The position numbers and the translations under genes were made by a program. Positions 1 through 8,238 of a stretch of DNA of 64,000 nucleotides are shown piece after piece (position 1 is the first letter of the stretch; each line of letters starts with the position of its first letter). The DNA comes from Psychrobacter sp. P11G3 (GTDB taxonomy: Bacteria; Pseudomonadota; Gammaproteobacteria; Pseudomonadales; Moraxellaceae). The DNA lies in contig NZ_CM003596.1 in assembly GCF_001435845.1 (NCBI RefSeq), forward strand, positions 2,305,137 through 2,369,136. The letters run 5' to 3'. The notes beneath the pieces were generated by a model. The model was not told where the DNA came from. It did not search any database and saw only the letters and a program-made list of their open reading frames with translations.

Positions 1-258
1 GCGCAGATTACCACCCATTTCACGAGCGATAATGTTGGCGAGGGTCGTCTTGCCTAGACCCGGTGGTCCAAATATAAGTGTGTGATCTAGCGCTTCGTCA
101 CGGCCACGAGCAGCACCGATGAACACTTCCATCTGCTCACGTACCACCGGCTGACCAATATACTCAGCCAATAATGCTGGTCGGATATTGGCATCAGGAG
201 CATCACTTGCACCTTCTAGCGGATTAATTAAACGATCTTGCGTCATAGAATTTATCAT
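1..258 (-). CDS. ruvB: Holliday junction branch-migration ATPase RuvB (partial, 5' part only)
   Basis: Only the first 86 codons are in the window; the gene runs off the left edge. RuvB is the AAA+ hexameric motor that, with RuvA, drives branch migration of Holliday junctions. The translation contains the family's N-terminal pattern LAEYIGQ and the Walker A segment [10 protein letters not shown]. The first possible ATG is at 258 and a second in-frame ATG lies at 246 (MTQDRLINP); neither has a strong ribosome binding site, so the exact start is uncertain. It lies downstream of ruvA on the same strand, but a strong hairpin (345-371) separates the two genes. Confidence 0.93.
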   Translation of the reverse strand, partial: MINSMTQDRLINPLEGASDAPDANIRPALLAEYIGQPVVREQMEVFIGAARGRDEALDHTLIFGPPGLGKTTLANIIAREMGGNLR

Positions 259-344
259 TATATTAAAAAATTAGTTAACAAATAGCATAACCAAACGCTG
301 CGCATAAGTCATGCAAAACCTCATTAAGCGAGCACTAAAACGAA

Positions 345-371
345 AATAAGCGACATTTAATGTCGCTTATT
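345..371 (-). terminator. Hairpin between ruvA and ruvB
   Basis: Perfect 11-bp stem (345-355 with 361-371) and a 5-nt loop, just downstream of the ruvA stop. The trailing sequence on the minus strand is only moderately T-rich, so it could be a partial terminator or an RNA processing/stability structure that tunes ruvB relative to ruvA. Confidence 0.55.
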
Positions 372-421
372 AATTTAATAAATTATGTGGTTATCATCGA
401 TAGATGGCTAGTTAATATGAA

Positions 422-1042
422 TTAAAAGCCAGATAGCTGCTGCAAAGTAGCTTTTAATAAGCCTTGAGTATCAGCAAAAGTATCTCCTTTACTCTTAGCA
501 GCTTTGATCGCTAGCTGAGCTTCTTTTTCTTTGTAACCCAAGCTAATCAACGCGCCTTCCACTTCAGCGATGATACTGCCTTCGTGAGAAATCGTAGTTT
601 CCTGAGGCGTCAACTCAAACGCACCATTATCAGCGTCGATATTTTTTAGCTTATCTTTTAGCTCAATCAATAAGCGTTGCGCCGTCTTTTTACCGATGCC
701 TGGGATGCGAGTCAATGCCGTTTCCGACTCTTGCTCGACGTGCATCTTTAGCTCAGCTGCTGACATTGCAGACAACATGGCCAAGGCCATTTTTGCCCCA
801 ACACCGTTAATTTTAATTAACTGGCGAAAGACATCACGTTCTTTTCGATCAATAAAGCCATAGAGCAACTGTGCATCTTCGCGAACATGGAAATGTGTCC
901 AAATGCTGGCTTGTTCATTAAGCTGTAACTGGCAAAACGAAGGCAATGGCAGTTCGATATCATAACCCACACCAGAGGTTGTCATGATACAAGCCATCGG
1001 TGCCATCAAGTACTGCACCTGTCCGGTAATCAATCCAATCAT
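422..1042 (-). CDS. ruvA: Holliday junction-binding protein RuvA
   Basis: RuvA forms a tetramer that grips the four-way junction and loads RuvB. At 206 residues it has normal family length. The N-terminal OB-fold region (MIGLITGQV) is followed by paired helix-hairpin-helix segments (FRQLIKINGVGAKMALAML and LTRIPGIGKKTAQRLLIELK), the DNA-contacting motifs of the family. The C-terminal domain III (roughly residues 155-206, ending ALISLGYKEKEAQ) is the RuvB-binding flexible domain. It precedes ruvB on the same strand. ruvC is about 16 kb away instead of next door. Confidence 0.97.
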   Translation of the reverse strand: MIGLITGQVQYLMAPMACIMTTSGVGYDIELPLPSFCQLQLNEQASIWTHFHVREDAQLLYGFIDRKERDVFRQLIKINGVGAKMALAMLSAMSAAELKMHVEQESETALTRIPGIGKKTAQRLLIELKDKLKNIDADNGAFELTPQETTISHEGSIIAEVEGALISLGYKEKEAQLAIKAAKSKGDTFADTQGLLKATLQQLSGF

Positions 1043-1120
1043 TATTTACGACCTCTTATGTAGGATATTATAAAATCAGCTGCTATTTTATGATTAACAA
1101 CTACGTTCTACAACAAAGTC

Positions 1121-2158
1121 TTATTGGTAAAAATTCACCATACCTTCAAGACTGGTTGGACGAATTTTGTGTGCTTGACCTGCAGAACCAAACGCTTCAA
1201 AACGATTGGTACAGATATCTGACATGGCTACCATAGACGCTTTGAAGTATTTACGCGGATCGAACTCACTTGGATTTTTTGCAAGGAATTCACGGATAGC
1301 ACCAGTTGATGCCAGACGTAAATCCGTATCGATGTTTACTTTGCGTACGCCATGTTTAATCGCTTCAACGATTTGCTCAACTGGCACACCATAAGTTTCG
1401 CCGATATCACCACCATTTTCATTAATAACTTTTAGCCATTCTTGTGGCACTGATGAAGAACCATGCATGACCAAGTGCGTATTAGGAATACGGGCATGAA
1501 TCTCTTTTACGCGCTCAATAGACAAAATGTCGCCTGTCGGTGGACGTGTGAACTTGTAAGCACCATGACTAGTACCGATAGCAATTGCTAACGCATCGAC
1601 ATTGGTATCTTTTACAAACTGTTCAGCTTCATCAGCACTGGTCAAGAGCTGCTCATGATCTAATACGCCTTCAGCGCCAGAGCCATCTTCTTCACCAGCC
1701 ATACCAGTTTCAAGACTACCTAAACAACCGATTTCGCCCTCTACAGAAACACCGCAAGCGTGTGCCATTTTGACGACTTCGCGCGTGACGCTAGCGTTGT
1801 AATCGTAGTCCATTGGCGTTTTGCCATCTTCACCAAGTGAGCCGTCCATCATCACTGATGAGAAACCTAATTGGATTGAGCGTTGGCAGATAGCTGGCGA
1901 CATACCGTGATCTTGATGCATTACCACTGGAATATGTGGCCATTCTTCGATCGCAGCGATAATCAAATGACGCAAAAATGCTGACCCTGCATAGTTACGT
2001 GCGCCTGCACTGGCTTGGACAATAACAGGTGAATCACAAGCATCCGCAGCCATCATGATTGCACGCATTTGCTCTAAGTTATTGACGTTAAAGGCAGGAA
2101 CACCATAGCTGTGTTCAGCGGCATGATCTAGAAGTTGACGTAAGGATATTAGGGCCAT
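1121..2158 (-). CDS. fba: Class II fructose-bisphosphate aldolase (Calvin-cycle subtype)
   Basis: Zn-dependent aldolase that reversibly cleaves fructose 1,6-bisphosphate into DHAP and glyceraldehyde 3-phosphate in glycolysis/gluconeogenesis. The 345-residue protein starts [19 protein letters not shown] and shows the metal-site segment VMHQDHG, the MMDGS segment, the glycine-rich GEIGCLG and GTSHGAY stretches, HGSSSVP and the phosphate-binding VNIDTDLR. Length and motifs match the subtype first named from autotrophs but widespread in heterotrophic proteobacteria. pgk lies upstream on the same strand, an ancestral pgk-fba order here interrupted by a small lipoprotein gene that has its own terminator. 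Confidence 0.95.
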   Translation of the reverse strand: MALISLRQLLDHAAEHSYGVPAFNVNNLEQMRAIMMAADACDSPVIVQASAGARNYAGSAFLRHLIIAAIEEWPHIPVVMHQDHGMSPAICQRSIQLGFSSVMMDGSLGEDGKTPMDYDYNASVTREVVKMAHACGVSVEGEIGCLGSLETGMAGEEDGSGAEGVLDHEQLLTSADEAEQFVKDTNVDALAIAIGTSHGAYKFTRPPTGDILSIERVKEIHARIPNTHLVMHGSSSVPQEWLKVINENGGDIGETYGVPVEQIVEAIKHGVRKVNIDTDLRLASTGAIREFLAKNPSEFDPRKYFKASMVAMSDICTNRFEAFGSAGQAHKIRPTSLEGMVNFYQ

Positions 2159-2424
2159 AAGACGCTCTCTGATTAGATTTTGAATAGTATTTTAAAAAAC
2201 AGCTTGATAGCAATCATTTCACTGTATATCCGACCATACTGACCGTATATAGGCTAATGAAAGTCTGAATGATGCTGGATATGATTACCACGCGGTGATT
2301 ATAGCAAAAATTGTTCTGTCTTCGTAGCAGTTGACCGACTATTTGTCAGTCTATACCGTCTTTTGATCTCAGTTTAACTTTCATAAACTGTTACTTTATA
2401 AACTGCACAATGACATACAACGCA

Positions 2425-2452
2425 AAAAGCCTTGGCAATCACCAAGGCTTTT
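2425..2452 (-). terminator. Rho-independent terminator of the alanine-rich lipoprotein gene
   Basis: 11-bp stem (2425-2435 with 2442-2452), 6-nt loop, A-run on the left and T-run on the right, so it could work on either strand. It isolates fba from the lipoprotein gene. The rest of the 425-bp gap 2159-2583 holds no ORF; it has a 14-bp tandem repeat (2548-2575), and its left part presumably carries the fba promoter. Confidence 0.85.
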
Positions 2453-2547
2453 CTAGTATTTTGAGGCTTATAAAGCAATGACCCTTTTAAATATTATTTA
2501 CAGAGGATTATCTATCAATCGATATAATCCCAGTAAATCAGTCATTA

Positions 2548-2575
2548 TAGTGCTTAGTTAATAGTGCTTAGTTAT
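2548..2575. repeat. 14-bp tandem duplication just beyond a lipoprotein stop codon
   Basis: Two adjacent copies of TAGTGCTTAGTTA(A/T) at 2548-2561 and 2562-2575, differing only in the last base, placed immediately 3' of the lipoprotein gene. It looks like a simple slippage or duplication product. Confidence 0.8.
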
Positions 2576-2583
2576 CGCGTAGC

Positions 2584-2970
2584 TTAGTACTGTTGCTCTG
2601 CATCAACTGCAACATCATTTGCGCCATCAGCGACAGCGTTAGCGCCATCAGCAACAGCTTCAGCAGTATTTTCAACCGCTGTGTTAGTGCTCTCAGCAAT
2701 AGCATCACCAGTATTTTCTAGAGCGTCTGTCGCAGCTGCACCAGCAGTGTCAGCGCCTTCGGCAATTTCAGTACCAGCGTCTTGAGCAGCAGCTTCAGCT
2801 TCAGCAGCAGCAGCGTCTGTTTCAGCGGCAGCAGCATCAGCGTTTGCAGCAGCATCGTCGCCAGCAGATTCAACAGCAGCTTCAGTGTTTTCTTCTGTTT
2901 GTTGGCTACATGCAGTGATTGCAAAGGTACCAGCAAGTACGCTAGCAAGTAATAAATGACGTTTTAACAT
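2584..2970 (-). CDS. Alanine-rich small lipoprotein of unknown function
   Basis: A 128-residue predicted lipoprotein. The start at 2970 is chosen because MLKRHLLLASVLAGTFAITAC is a textbook signal peptide with lipobox ITAC, and an AGAGG ribosome binding site sits at the right distance; the upstream ATG at 3000 would add ten residues before the signal. The mature part is almost entirely Ala, Glu, Asp and Asn in quasi-repeats (runs such as ETDAAAAEAEAAAQ and the repeated AVADGAN), compatible with a long acidic helix or coiled coil. No catalytic motif is visible. It resembles the alanine-rich small lipoproteins common in Moraxellaceae. It sits between pgk and fba with its own terminator, so is probably an independent unit. 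Function unknown. Confidence 0.8.
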   Translation of the reverse strand: MLKRHLLLASVLAGTFAITACSQQTEENTEAAVESAGDDAAANADAAAAETDAAAAEAEAAAQDAGTEIAEGADTAGAAATDALENTGDAIAESTNTAVENTAEAVADGANAVADGANDVAVDAEQQY

Positions 2971-3227
2971 AATAAACCTCTCGTAAATAATGCATGTCAA
3001 AATACATGGTCGCGCTATTTTATAGAGTGCGAATCAGACATGCAATAATAATTTTCAGTATATAAATAAATAATGACTGCTTAATAATAATCGATGGCTA
3101 TTGCGCTTACTTATATCAATAAAAACAAGCAAATCAACAGCCAAAATATTATTTTTACAGACTACATTAGTTATTTAAAGTTAGTTGTACGTCTAATGTT
3201 ACTAAGCTACAGAGTATCGTTAATTAG

Positions 3228-4442
3228 TTAGGCATCTATTTGCAGCGCAGCGACTGCTGGAAGTACTTTACCTTCTACAAACTCTAAAAACGCACCGCCA
3301 CCTGTTGACATATAACTCACACCATCAGCAACTTGATATTTATCGATAGCCGCTAACGTATCACCGCCGCCTGCGATAGAGAAACCATCGCTGTCTCTTA
3401 CAGCAGTGGCCAATATCTGTGTGCCTTGCCCGAAAGCATCGACCTCAAAGACACCCACTGGACCATTCCACAATATGGTTTTTGCATTGATAATGGCATC
3501 GGCAAGTTGCTTTGCGCTTTCTGGTGCGATGTCCAATATCATGTCATTGTCACCGATCGCATCAACTGATTTGATCGTTGCAGTGGCTTTTTGCAATGAG
3601 CCAGTAAAGTCAGCGAAATCGATGTCGTTTTTATCAGCGACGACGACGTATTCAGGCAGTAGAATTTCAGTCTTGGTCATAATGTCACGTGCAGTATCTA
3701 GCAAGTCTGCTTCGTACAATGAGGCGCCAACACTGTGACCTTGTGCTGCCAAGAAAGTGTTGGCAATACCGCCACCAACAATAATTTGCGTGCATACTTC
3801 GGCCAAGCTGTGTAGCACTTCTAATTTGGTGGACACTTTTGACCCACCAACGATAGCAAGCATTGGCTGTGCTGGTGTTTCAAGTGCTAGGCTTAAAGCA
3901 TCAAGTTCAGCAGCTAACAATGGCCCTGCACACACAGTTTTGTCTGCTTGACGCATTGCTTGTGTAACACCCTCTGTTGATGCCTGTGCACGGTGCGCTG
4001 TACCAAAAGCGTCCATCACAAACACATCGCACAAATCAGCATACTTTTTCGCCAGCGTGGCATCGTTTTTCTTTTCACCGTCGTTGAAGCGTACATTTTC
4101 TAATAGAACCACTTCGCCAGATTTTACATTGGCACCTTGGGTAAGGTAATCACTATTAAGACGTACAGGTGTCGATAATTGCGAGCTTAATTTGTCCGTC
4201 AAATAGTCAGCGACTGGTGCCAATGAGTATACAGTTTCAGGATTGCCTTCTGTTGGGCGGCCTAAATGTGAGCAAACAATTACCGCAGCGCCTTTTTCGA
4301 GCGCCATTTTGATGGTAGGCAGACTGGCTTGCAAGCGCGCATCGCTCGTGACCTTACCACCTTTAATAGGCACATTTAAATCTTCTCGGATCAACACCAC
4401 TTTATCCGTTAAGTTCAACTCACTCATACGCAAAAAATTCAT
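3228..4442 (-). CDS. pgk: Phosphoglycerate kinase
   Basis: Transfers phosphate from 1,3-bisphosphoglycerate to ADP in glycolysis. The 404-residue two-domain protein shows the substrate-binding signature [14 protein letters not shown] near the N terminus, the SHLGRPT segment, [19 protein letters not shown], the glycine-rich [17 protein letters not shown], and the nucleotide-binding GGGDTLAAI and [10 protein letters not shown]. The start at 4442 has an AGGAG site 7 nt upstream; a more familiar MSELNLTDK start five codons in lacks one. Next genes downstream on the strand are a lipoprotein gene and fba. A perfect 11-bp palindrome lies about 100 bp upstream of the start. Confidence 0.96.
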   Translation of the reverse strand: MNFLRMSELNLTDKVVLIREDLNVPIKGGKVTSDARLQASLPTIKMALEKGAAVIVCSHLGRPTEGNPETVYSLAPVADYLTDKLSSQLSTPVRLNSDYLTQGANVKSGEVVLLENVRFNDGEKKNDATLAKKYADLCDVFVMDAFGTAHRAQASTEGVTQAMRQADKTVCAGPLLAAELDALSLALETPAQPMLAIVGGSKVSTKLEVLHSLAEVCTQIIVGGGIANTFLAAQGHSVGASLYEADLLDTARDIMTKTEILLPEYVVVADKNDIDFADFTGSLQKATATIKSVDAIGDNDMILDIAPESAKQLADAIINAKTILWNGPVGVFEVDAFGQGTQILATAVRDSDGFSIAGGGDTLAAIDKYQVADGVSYMSTGGGAFLEFVEGKVLPAVAALQIDA

Positions 4443-4540
4443 TACCTGCTCCTATGCATCAATATATCTATTAATTTTCGATTACTGTCGTTACTAATAT
4501 GACTATTATAGTCCGCTCTATATAAGTCAGATTCAGTGCT

Positions 4541-4568
4541 AAGAGTGCTACTATTTCGTAGCACTCTT
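4541..4568. other. Perfect 11-bp inverted repeat in the pgk upstream region
   Basis: AAGAGTGCTAC (4541-4551), a 6-nt spacer and its exact complement (4558-4568), with no T-run on either side. It lies in the divergent pgk / zinc-finger gene gap 4443-4941 and is not at a gene end, so a terminator role is unlikely; an operator or 5'-UTR structure for pgk is possible. The rest of the 499-bp gap shows no ORF. Confidence 0.6.
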
Positions 4569-4941
4569 ACTAACCGGCTTTATAAATAAGCTATTTTATA
4601 TCCAAGCTATATCGTCACTATCAGCTTTATTACTTTTTAATATTTTTTAACGCTTGGCTCTTACACTTATCGAACCACTCTAATAGGTCGATCAAGTAAG
4701 CAGAATTCAGCGGCGATGTATTCTACCAGTTTTCTAGCGCAGTCTCACAAGCAACCTGACACAAATTTCAGCACGTTTAAAATATTTAGTCTAAATTCTT
4801 AGACCATTTTTCGATTGCAACAATTGCAGTTGCTAGCTTCAAGCATAGTCAATAAACCGTAACATTTCGTGGTGGTACTCAGCAGTCAAGCTCTTTATGA
4901 TAGAAACATTGACAATAAAAATAATCCATTAGGAGAAAATA

Positions 4942-5271
4942 ATGAACATCAACTTAGACACTGCGAAACAAAACCTATTAAAATTAAAAGATGAGTACGA
5001 ATCTCGAATTGATAAGATAGAAGATCACATTCAAAATCCGCAAGATGATCTCAATGAACATTGGGAAGATCAGGCCATATCCTATCGTCAAAACGACATG
5101 CGTAAAAACTTAATGAGCGAGGCGCGTCAAAGCTTAATCTATGTAGAAAATGCATTAGGTCGGATTGAAAATGGTACTTATGGCGAGTGTGAAGTCTGCG
5201 GTGAACAGATCGAAAAGCAACGCTTAGAAGCGCTGCCCTATGCTACCTTATGTATGGAACACGCTGAGTAG
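4942..5271 (+). CDS. DksA/TraR-family zinc-finger protein
   Basis: A 109-residue protein with a long N-terminal helical coiled-coil part (residues 1-75) and a C-terminal zinc finger with C83, C86, C104 and H107, i.e. CxxC-x17-CxxH in place of the usual four cysteines. The stretch GTYGECEVCGEQI and the following RLEALPYATLC are typical of the DksA/TraR family, which inserts a coiled coil into the RNA polymerase secondary channel. An acidic EDQA near residues 42-45 falls where the coiled-coil tip would be. It is shorter than DksA (about 150 residues) and is probably a paralogue or general TraR-like factor. A clear AGGAGA site precedes the ATG. No operon partner; thiE converges on it. Confidence 0.82.
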   Translation: MNINLDTAKQNLLKLKDEYESRIDKIEDHIQNPQDDLNEHWEDQAISYRQNDMRKNLMSEARQSLIYVENALGRIENGTYGECEVCGEQIEKQRLEALPYATLCMEHAE

Positions 5272-5336
5272 CACTGTCATATTAATACTATATTATAAGA
5301 CTATTGCTACTCTAAAACTTCTCTAAAAAGCATGTT

Positions 5337-6005
5337 TCAAGTAGGTATTTTCCATTCGGAAAATGCCTGCTGCCATTCGTGACAGCGCTGAGCTATATTT
5401 GCTACTGGCAAGTCCATAATATCCCCAACTACTGCCACAAGCGCAATGGGCAAATCTACTAGCTCTGAGACATTTTCTGCGGTTAACCCCCCTATCACAC
5501 ATATTGGTATGCCTTGCTGACACCCTTCCACAAGCTGCTGACGTGAAATGATATTAGCATTTGGCTTAGTCGTAGAAGTAAATACAGCACCCATCGCAGC
5601 ATAACTTGCGCCGTCGTTTTTTGCTTCTTTAATCAGCTCTATATCACCATGGCAGGTACGACCGATGATTTGATGCGGTGATAGAGACTGTAGAGCATCA
5701 CCGATACTGCCGTCTGTTTGACCAAGATGCACTCCGACGCCAAGCCTTTCAGCTAATTTCACGTCATCATTAATAACGACTGGCACGTTGTATATTTTAG
5801 CTAACTCGACGATTTTTTGCGCCTCATCAAAAAGCTGCAAAGCTCCATCAGGCAGACTAAGAACTTGCTTACGACGAATTTGTAATAGTGCAATTAACCC
5901 TGTCGATAAGGCTGCCTCTAGCTTTTGATACAACAGCTCGAACTCATCGTCGTTGGTCAATAAATATAGCTTAGGCATAACTGAGGAGAATGGTGAATGA
6001 CCCAT
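5337..6005 (-). CDS. thiE: Thiamine-phosphate synthase
   Basis: Joins HMP-PP and HET-P (thiazole phosphate) to give thiamine phosphate. The 222-residue TIM-barrel protein shows ALLQIRRK (variant of the family's pyrophosphate-binding QLR.K), VVINDD, the substrate-site GVHLGQTDGS, GRTCHG, YAAMGAVFTSTTK and the C-terminal phosphate-binding VIGGLTAEN. An AAGGAT site supports the ATG at 6005. It stands alone without other thi genes. A hairpin-forming segment (5340-5371) covers the last codons. The divergence from canonical motifs is modest. Confidence 0.9.
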   Translation of the reverse strand: MGHSPFSSVMPKLYLLTNDDEFELLYQKLEAALSTGLIALLQIRRKQVLSLPDGALQLFDEAQKIVELAKIYNVPVVINDDVKLAERLGVGVHLGQTDGSIGDALQSLSPHQIIGRTCHGDIELIKEAKNDGASYAAMGAVFTSTTKPNANIISRQQLVEGCQQGIPICVIGGLTAENVSELVDLPIALVAVVGDIMDLPVANIAQRCHEWQQAFSEWKIPT

Positions 6006-6039
6006 AGCGTGTATCCTTAATTCTTAAATTCAACACAAT

Positions 6040-6072
6040 AAAAAAGCCGTTATATGATATAACAGCTTTTTT
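6040..6072. terminator. Bidirectional-looking terminator downstream of the PBP7-like gene
   Basis: Inverted repeat with A-run and T-run flanks, stem around GTTATAT/ATAAC plus AAAAAAGC/GCTTTTTT and a short loop. It lies just 3' of the PBP7-like gene and immediately upstream of thiE, ending transcription before thiE. Confidence 0.8.
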
Positions 6073-6092
6073 ATATATTTAGAATAGCAAAC

Positions 6093-7175
6093 TTACACTG
6101 TACGGCGTGTAGCTAAACTATTTAAGATATTTTTAGCATCGCCCCAACGTGTTGCTGAGCTGTTTGCCCCTAAGATAACGATAATCGCAGGACGGTTATT
6201 GACCCGAGTTTCCATTACAACACAACGTCCGGCTTCATTGATAAAGCCTGTCTTAGAGATACCGATTGGATAGCTGCCGTCACGGACCAACGTGCTAGTA
6301 TTACTGGCTTTATAGGTACGGTTACCACTTGAGTAATTTGAGACAAAAAAGTCATAGCTCTTAGTGGTAGAGAAACGACGAATCACATCATAGTTACCAG
6401 CGGCACGTACCATCTTAACCAGATCTTTTGAAGAAGCTACGTTGCGCTTATCAAGTCCAGTTGGATCGCCAAAAAATGCCGTATTCATACCTAAGTCTTG
6501 CGCTTTACGATTCATCGCACGCATAAAGGCATCATAGCCACCTGGGTAATTACGCGCTAGGCTCTTCGCTGCTGGATTTTCAGACTTCATCAACGCCATC
6601 AATAGCATCTCAGCACGGTTCAAACGATCACCTGATTTCAAACGTGAGCTTGCACGCTTGGGACCAACGAAATCTTCTGGATCAAGCGTGATTTCTTCAC
6701 GCATATCAAGGCCAGCATCCAACACCACCATAGCCGTCATAACTTTGGTGATACTAGCCATAGGACGCGCAATATCAGCATCTTTTTCGTAGATAGATTC
6801 GCCAGTTTCAGCATCGATCACCGCAACACTACGTGAATCGGTACTAATCGGAATCATATCGCTACTACCAAACGCCCCGCGATAGGTTGTGTTATAGCGA
6901 GCACTATTGGTGTTATTACTACTAGCAAAACTATTAGTATTCGTAATATTGGTAGTACCATAGCCATTATCGACTTTTTTAATAGCAGAGCCATTAGACT
7001 TGTACATTATGTTGCGGGCTTCAGACAAGCTATCAGCGCCGCCCCAACTCAGGCGTGCACTAGAGGCAGTGTCAGTGCTACCATTAATTGTAAGTGCGGC
7101 TTGTGCAACACTGCCCAAACTCAATGAAATCATAGCAGCGATCAATTGCTGTTTGGTTAATGGTAGTTGCTTCAT
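6093..7175 (-). CDS. pbpG: Serine-type D-Ala-D-Ala endopeptidase/carboxypeptidase (PBP7-like, S11 family)
   Basis: Periplasmic penicillin-binding peptidase acting on peptidoglycan peptide bridges. A signal peptide (MKQLPLTKQQLIAAMISLSL, cleaved after AQA near residue 26) is followed by an Asn/Ser/Thr-rich segment (about 30-108) that is longer than in E. coli PBP7. The S11 catalytic domain has the three motifs in order: S141-I-T-K144, S198-E-N200 and K308-T-G310. There is no long C-terminal amphipathic domain, which favours PBP7/PbpG over DacA/PBP5. Start supported by an AGGAGG site. Monocistronic, with a terminator at 6040-6072. The symbol is by family resemblance. Confidence 0.88.
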   Translation of the reverse strand: MKQLPLTKQQLIAAMISLSLGSVAQAALTINGSTDTASSARLSWGGADSLSEARNIMYKSNGSAIKKVDNGYGTTNITNTNSFASSNNTNSARYNTTYRGAFGSSDMIPISTDSRSVAVIDAETGESIYEKDADIARPMASITKVMTAMVVLDAGLDMREEITLDPEDFVGPKRASSRLKSGDRLNRAEMLLMALMKSENPAAKSLARNYPGGYDAFMRAMNRKAQDLGMNTAFFGDPTGLDKRNVASSKDLVKMVRAAGNYDVIRRFSTTKSYDFFVSNYSSGNRTYKASNTSTLVRDGSYPIGISKTGFINEAGRCVVMETRVNNRPAIIVILGANSSATRWGDAKNILNSLATRRTV

Positions 7176-7562
7176 TATGCCTCCTGCTGTCGCTATTACG
7201 CCAGTTACATATTGTCTGACGCCAAAAACGTACGTAGCGTTTATAGATGTGTTTGTAAGTACTCACATAGAGCTTTTGTATTTTTAGTGTATCATGGTTT
7301 ACATTTAAGTTTAATCTATCAAACTGATTTAGTAGTTTTTTTTGGCTTCATTCAAACTTTGCTACAACCAATTTATATTACAGAAACATCAAATCACACT
7401 GCAGCAATATAATTTAACTTCGAATGTTATGATTACTCGTATTTTGTTATATTAATCAGCGGTATTTTGAATATACGAAGATAACAATAATGGTTGAAAT
7501 ATATTCGTTTTTTATACTATTTGGACCTAATAGAGCGTTCATTCTGACAATCAATAAAGAGT
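7176..7562. other. Divergent intergenic region pbpG / gacA-like
   Basis: 387 bp of AT-rich sequence that must hold the promoters of both divergent genes. Short ORFs here have no recognisable content. I see no strong hairpin or repeat. Confidence 0.5.
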
Positions 7563-7568
7563 ATGGTT

Positions 7569-8204
7569 ATGATTAAAGTATTAGTGGTAGATGATCATGA
7601 TTTGGTACGGATGGGTATTAGCCGTATGTTGTCAGACAGCCCCGATATTGAAGTAATAGGTGAAGCAGACAGCGGTGACATGGCTATCAAACAGGCCAAA
7701 CAATTACATCCTGATGTGATTTTGCTAGACGTCAATATGCCGAATATTGGCGGGCTCGAAGCAACCAAACGTCTGATACAACTCGACATGGGTATCAAGA
7801 TTTTGGCGGTCAGTAGTATGTCTGCACAGCCCTATCCCTCAATGCTGATCAAAGCAGGTGTTAATGGTTACATTACCAAAGGCACGCCACTTGATGAAAT
7901 GATACGTGCGGTCAAAAAGATTTATCAGGGAGGTCGTTACTTCAGTCAGGATGTGGCTGAACAGTTAGCAGATGTTTTGTTATCTGATAATGCAAACTCA
8001 CCTTTTGACTTATTGAGTGACAGAGAAAAACAAGTGGCCATGATGGTTGTTAATTGTCAGAGCCCTCAGCAAATAGCCGATCAATTATTTGTTAGCGTCA
8101 AGACCATTAATACGTATCGCTACCGTATTTATGAAAAAGTTGGGGTTGATAGTGATGTTAAATTAACTCACTTGGCCATTCGTCATGGTCTGATTCAACC
8201 ATAA
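7569..8204 (+). CDS. gacA: GacA/UvrY-type LuxR-family response regulator
   Basis: A receiver plus HTH regulator. The receiver (residues 1-120) has the acidic pair DD near the N terminus, phospho-acceptor Asp in VILLDVNMP (residue 54 from this start) and Lys in GYITKGTPL. The C-terminal LuxR-type HTH is LLSDREKQVAMMVVNCQSPQQIADQLFVSVKTINTYRYRIYEKV shortened here to its ends: starts LLSDREKQ, ends TYRYRIYEKV. The TYRYRI wording and the SPFD linker are characteristic of GacA/UvrY, which activates Csr/Rsm small RNAs. Start 7569 chosen because AAAGAG sits 7 nt upstream; the ATG at 7563 would be only about 1 nt from it. pilS follows after 34 bp, so co-transcription is plausible, and no gacS/barA is adjacent. 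Confidence 0.85.
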   Translation: MIKVLVVDDHDLVRMGISRMLSDSPDIEVIGEADSGDMAIKQAKQLHPDVILLDVNMPNIGGLEATKRLIQLDMGIKILAVSSMSAQPYPSMLIKAGVNGYITKGTPLDEMIRAVKKIYQGGRYFSQDVAEQLADVLLSDNANSPFDLLSDREKQVAMMVVNCQSPQQIADQLFVSVKTINTYRYRIYEKVGVDSDVKLTHLAIRHGLIQP

Positions 8205-8238
8205 ACCATTTTAGCGTTTATTCTATTACGGCCAGTTT

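Noticed and set aside
2718..2948. A Leu/Lys-rich 76-residue ORF inside the alanine-rich lipoprotein gene
   Set aside because: It is a frame-shifted reading of the same GCA/GCT-rich repeats, with the Leu content arising from CTG/CTT in the other frame.
5340..5371. 14-bp hairpin (with G-U pairs) at the 3' end of thiE
   Set aside because: It lies within the last thiE codons and lacks a T-run; possibly a 3' stabiliser for either convergent gene, but not supported enough to call a terminator.
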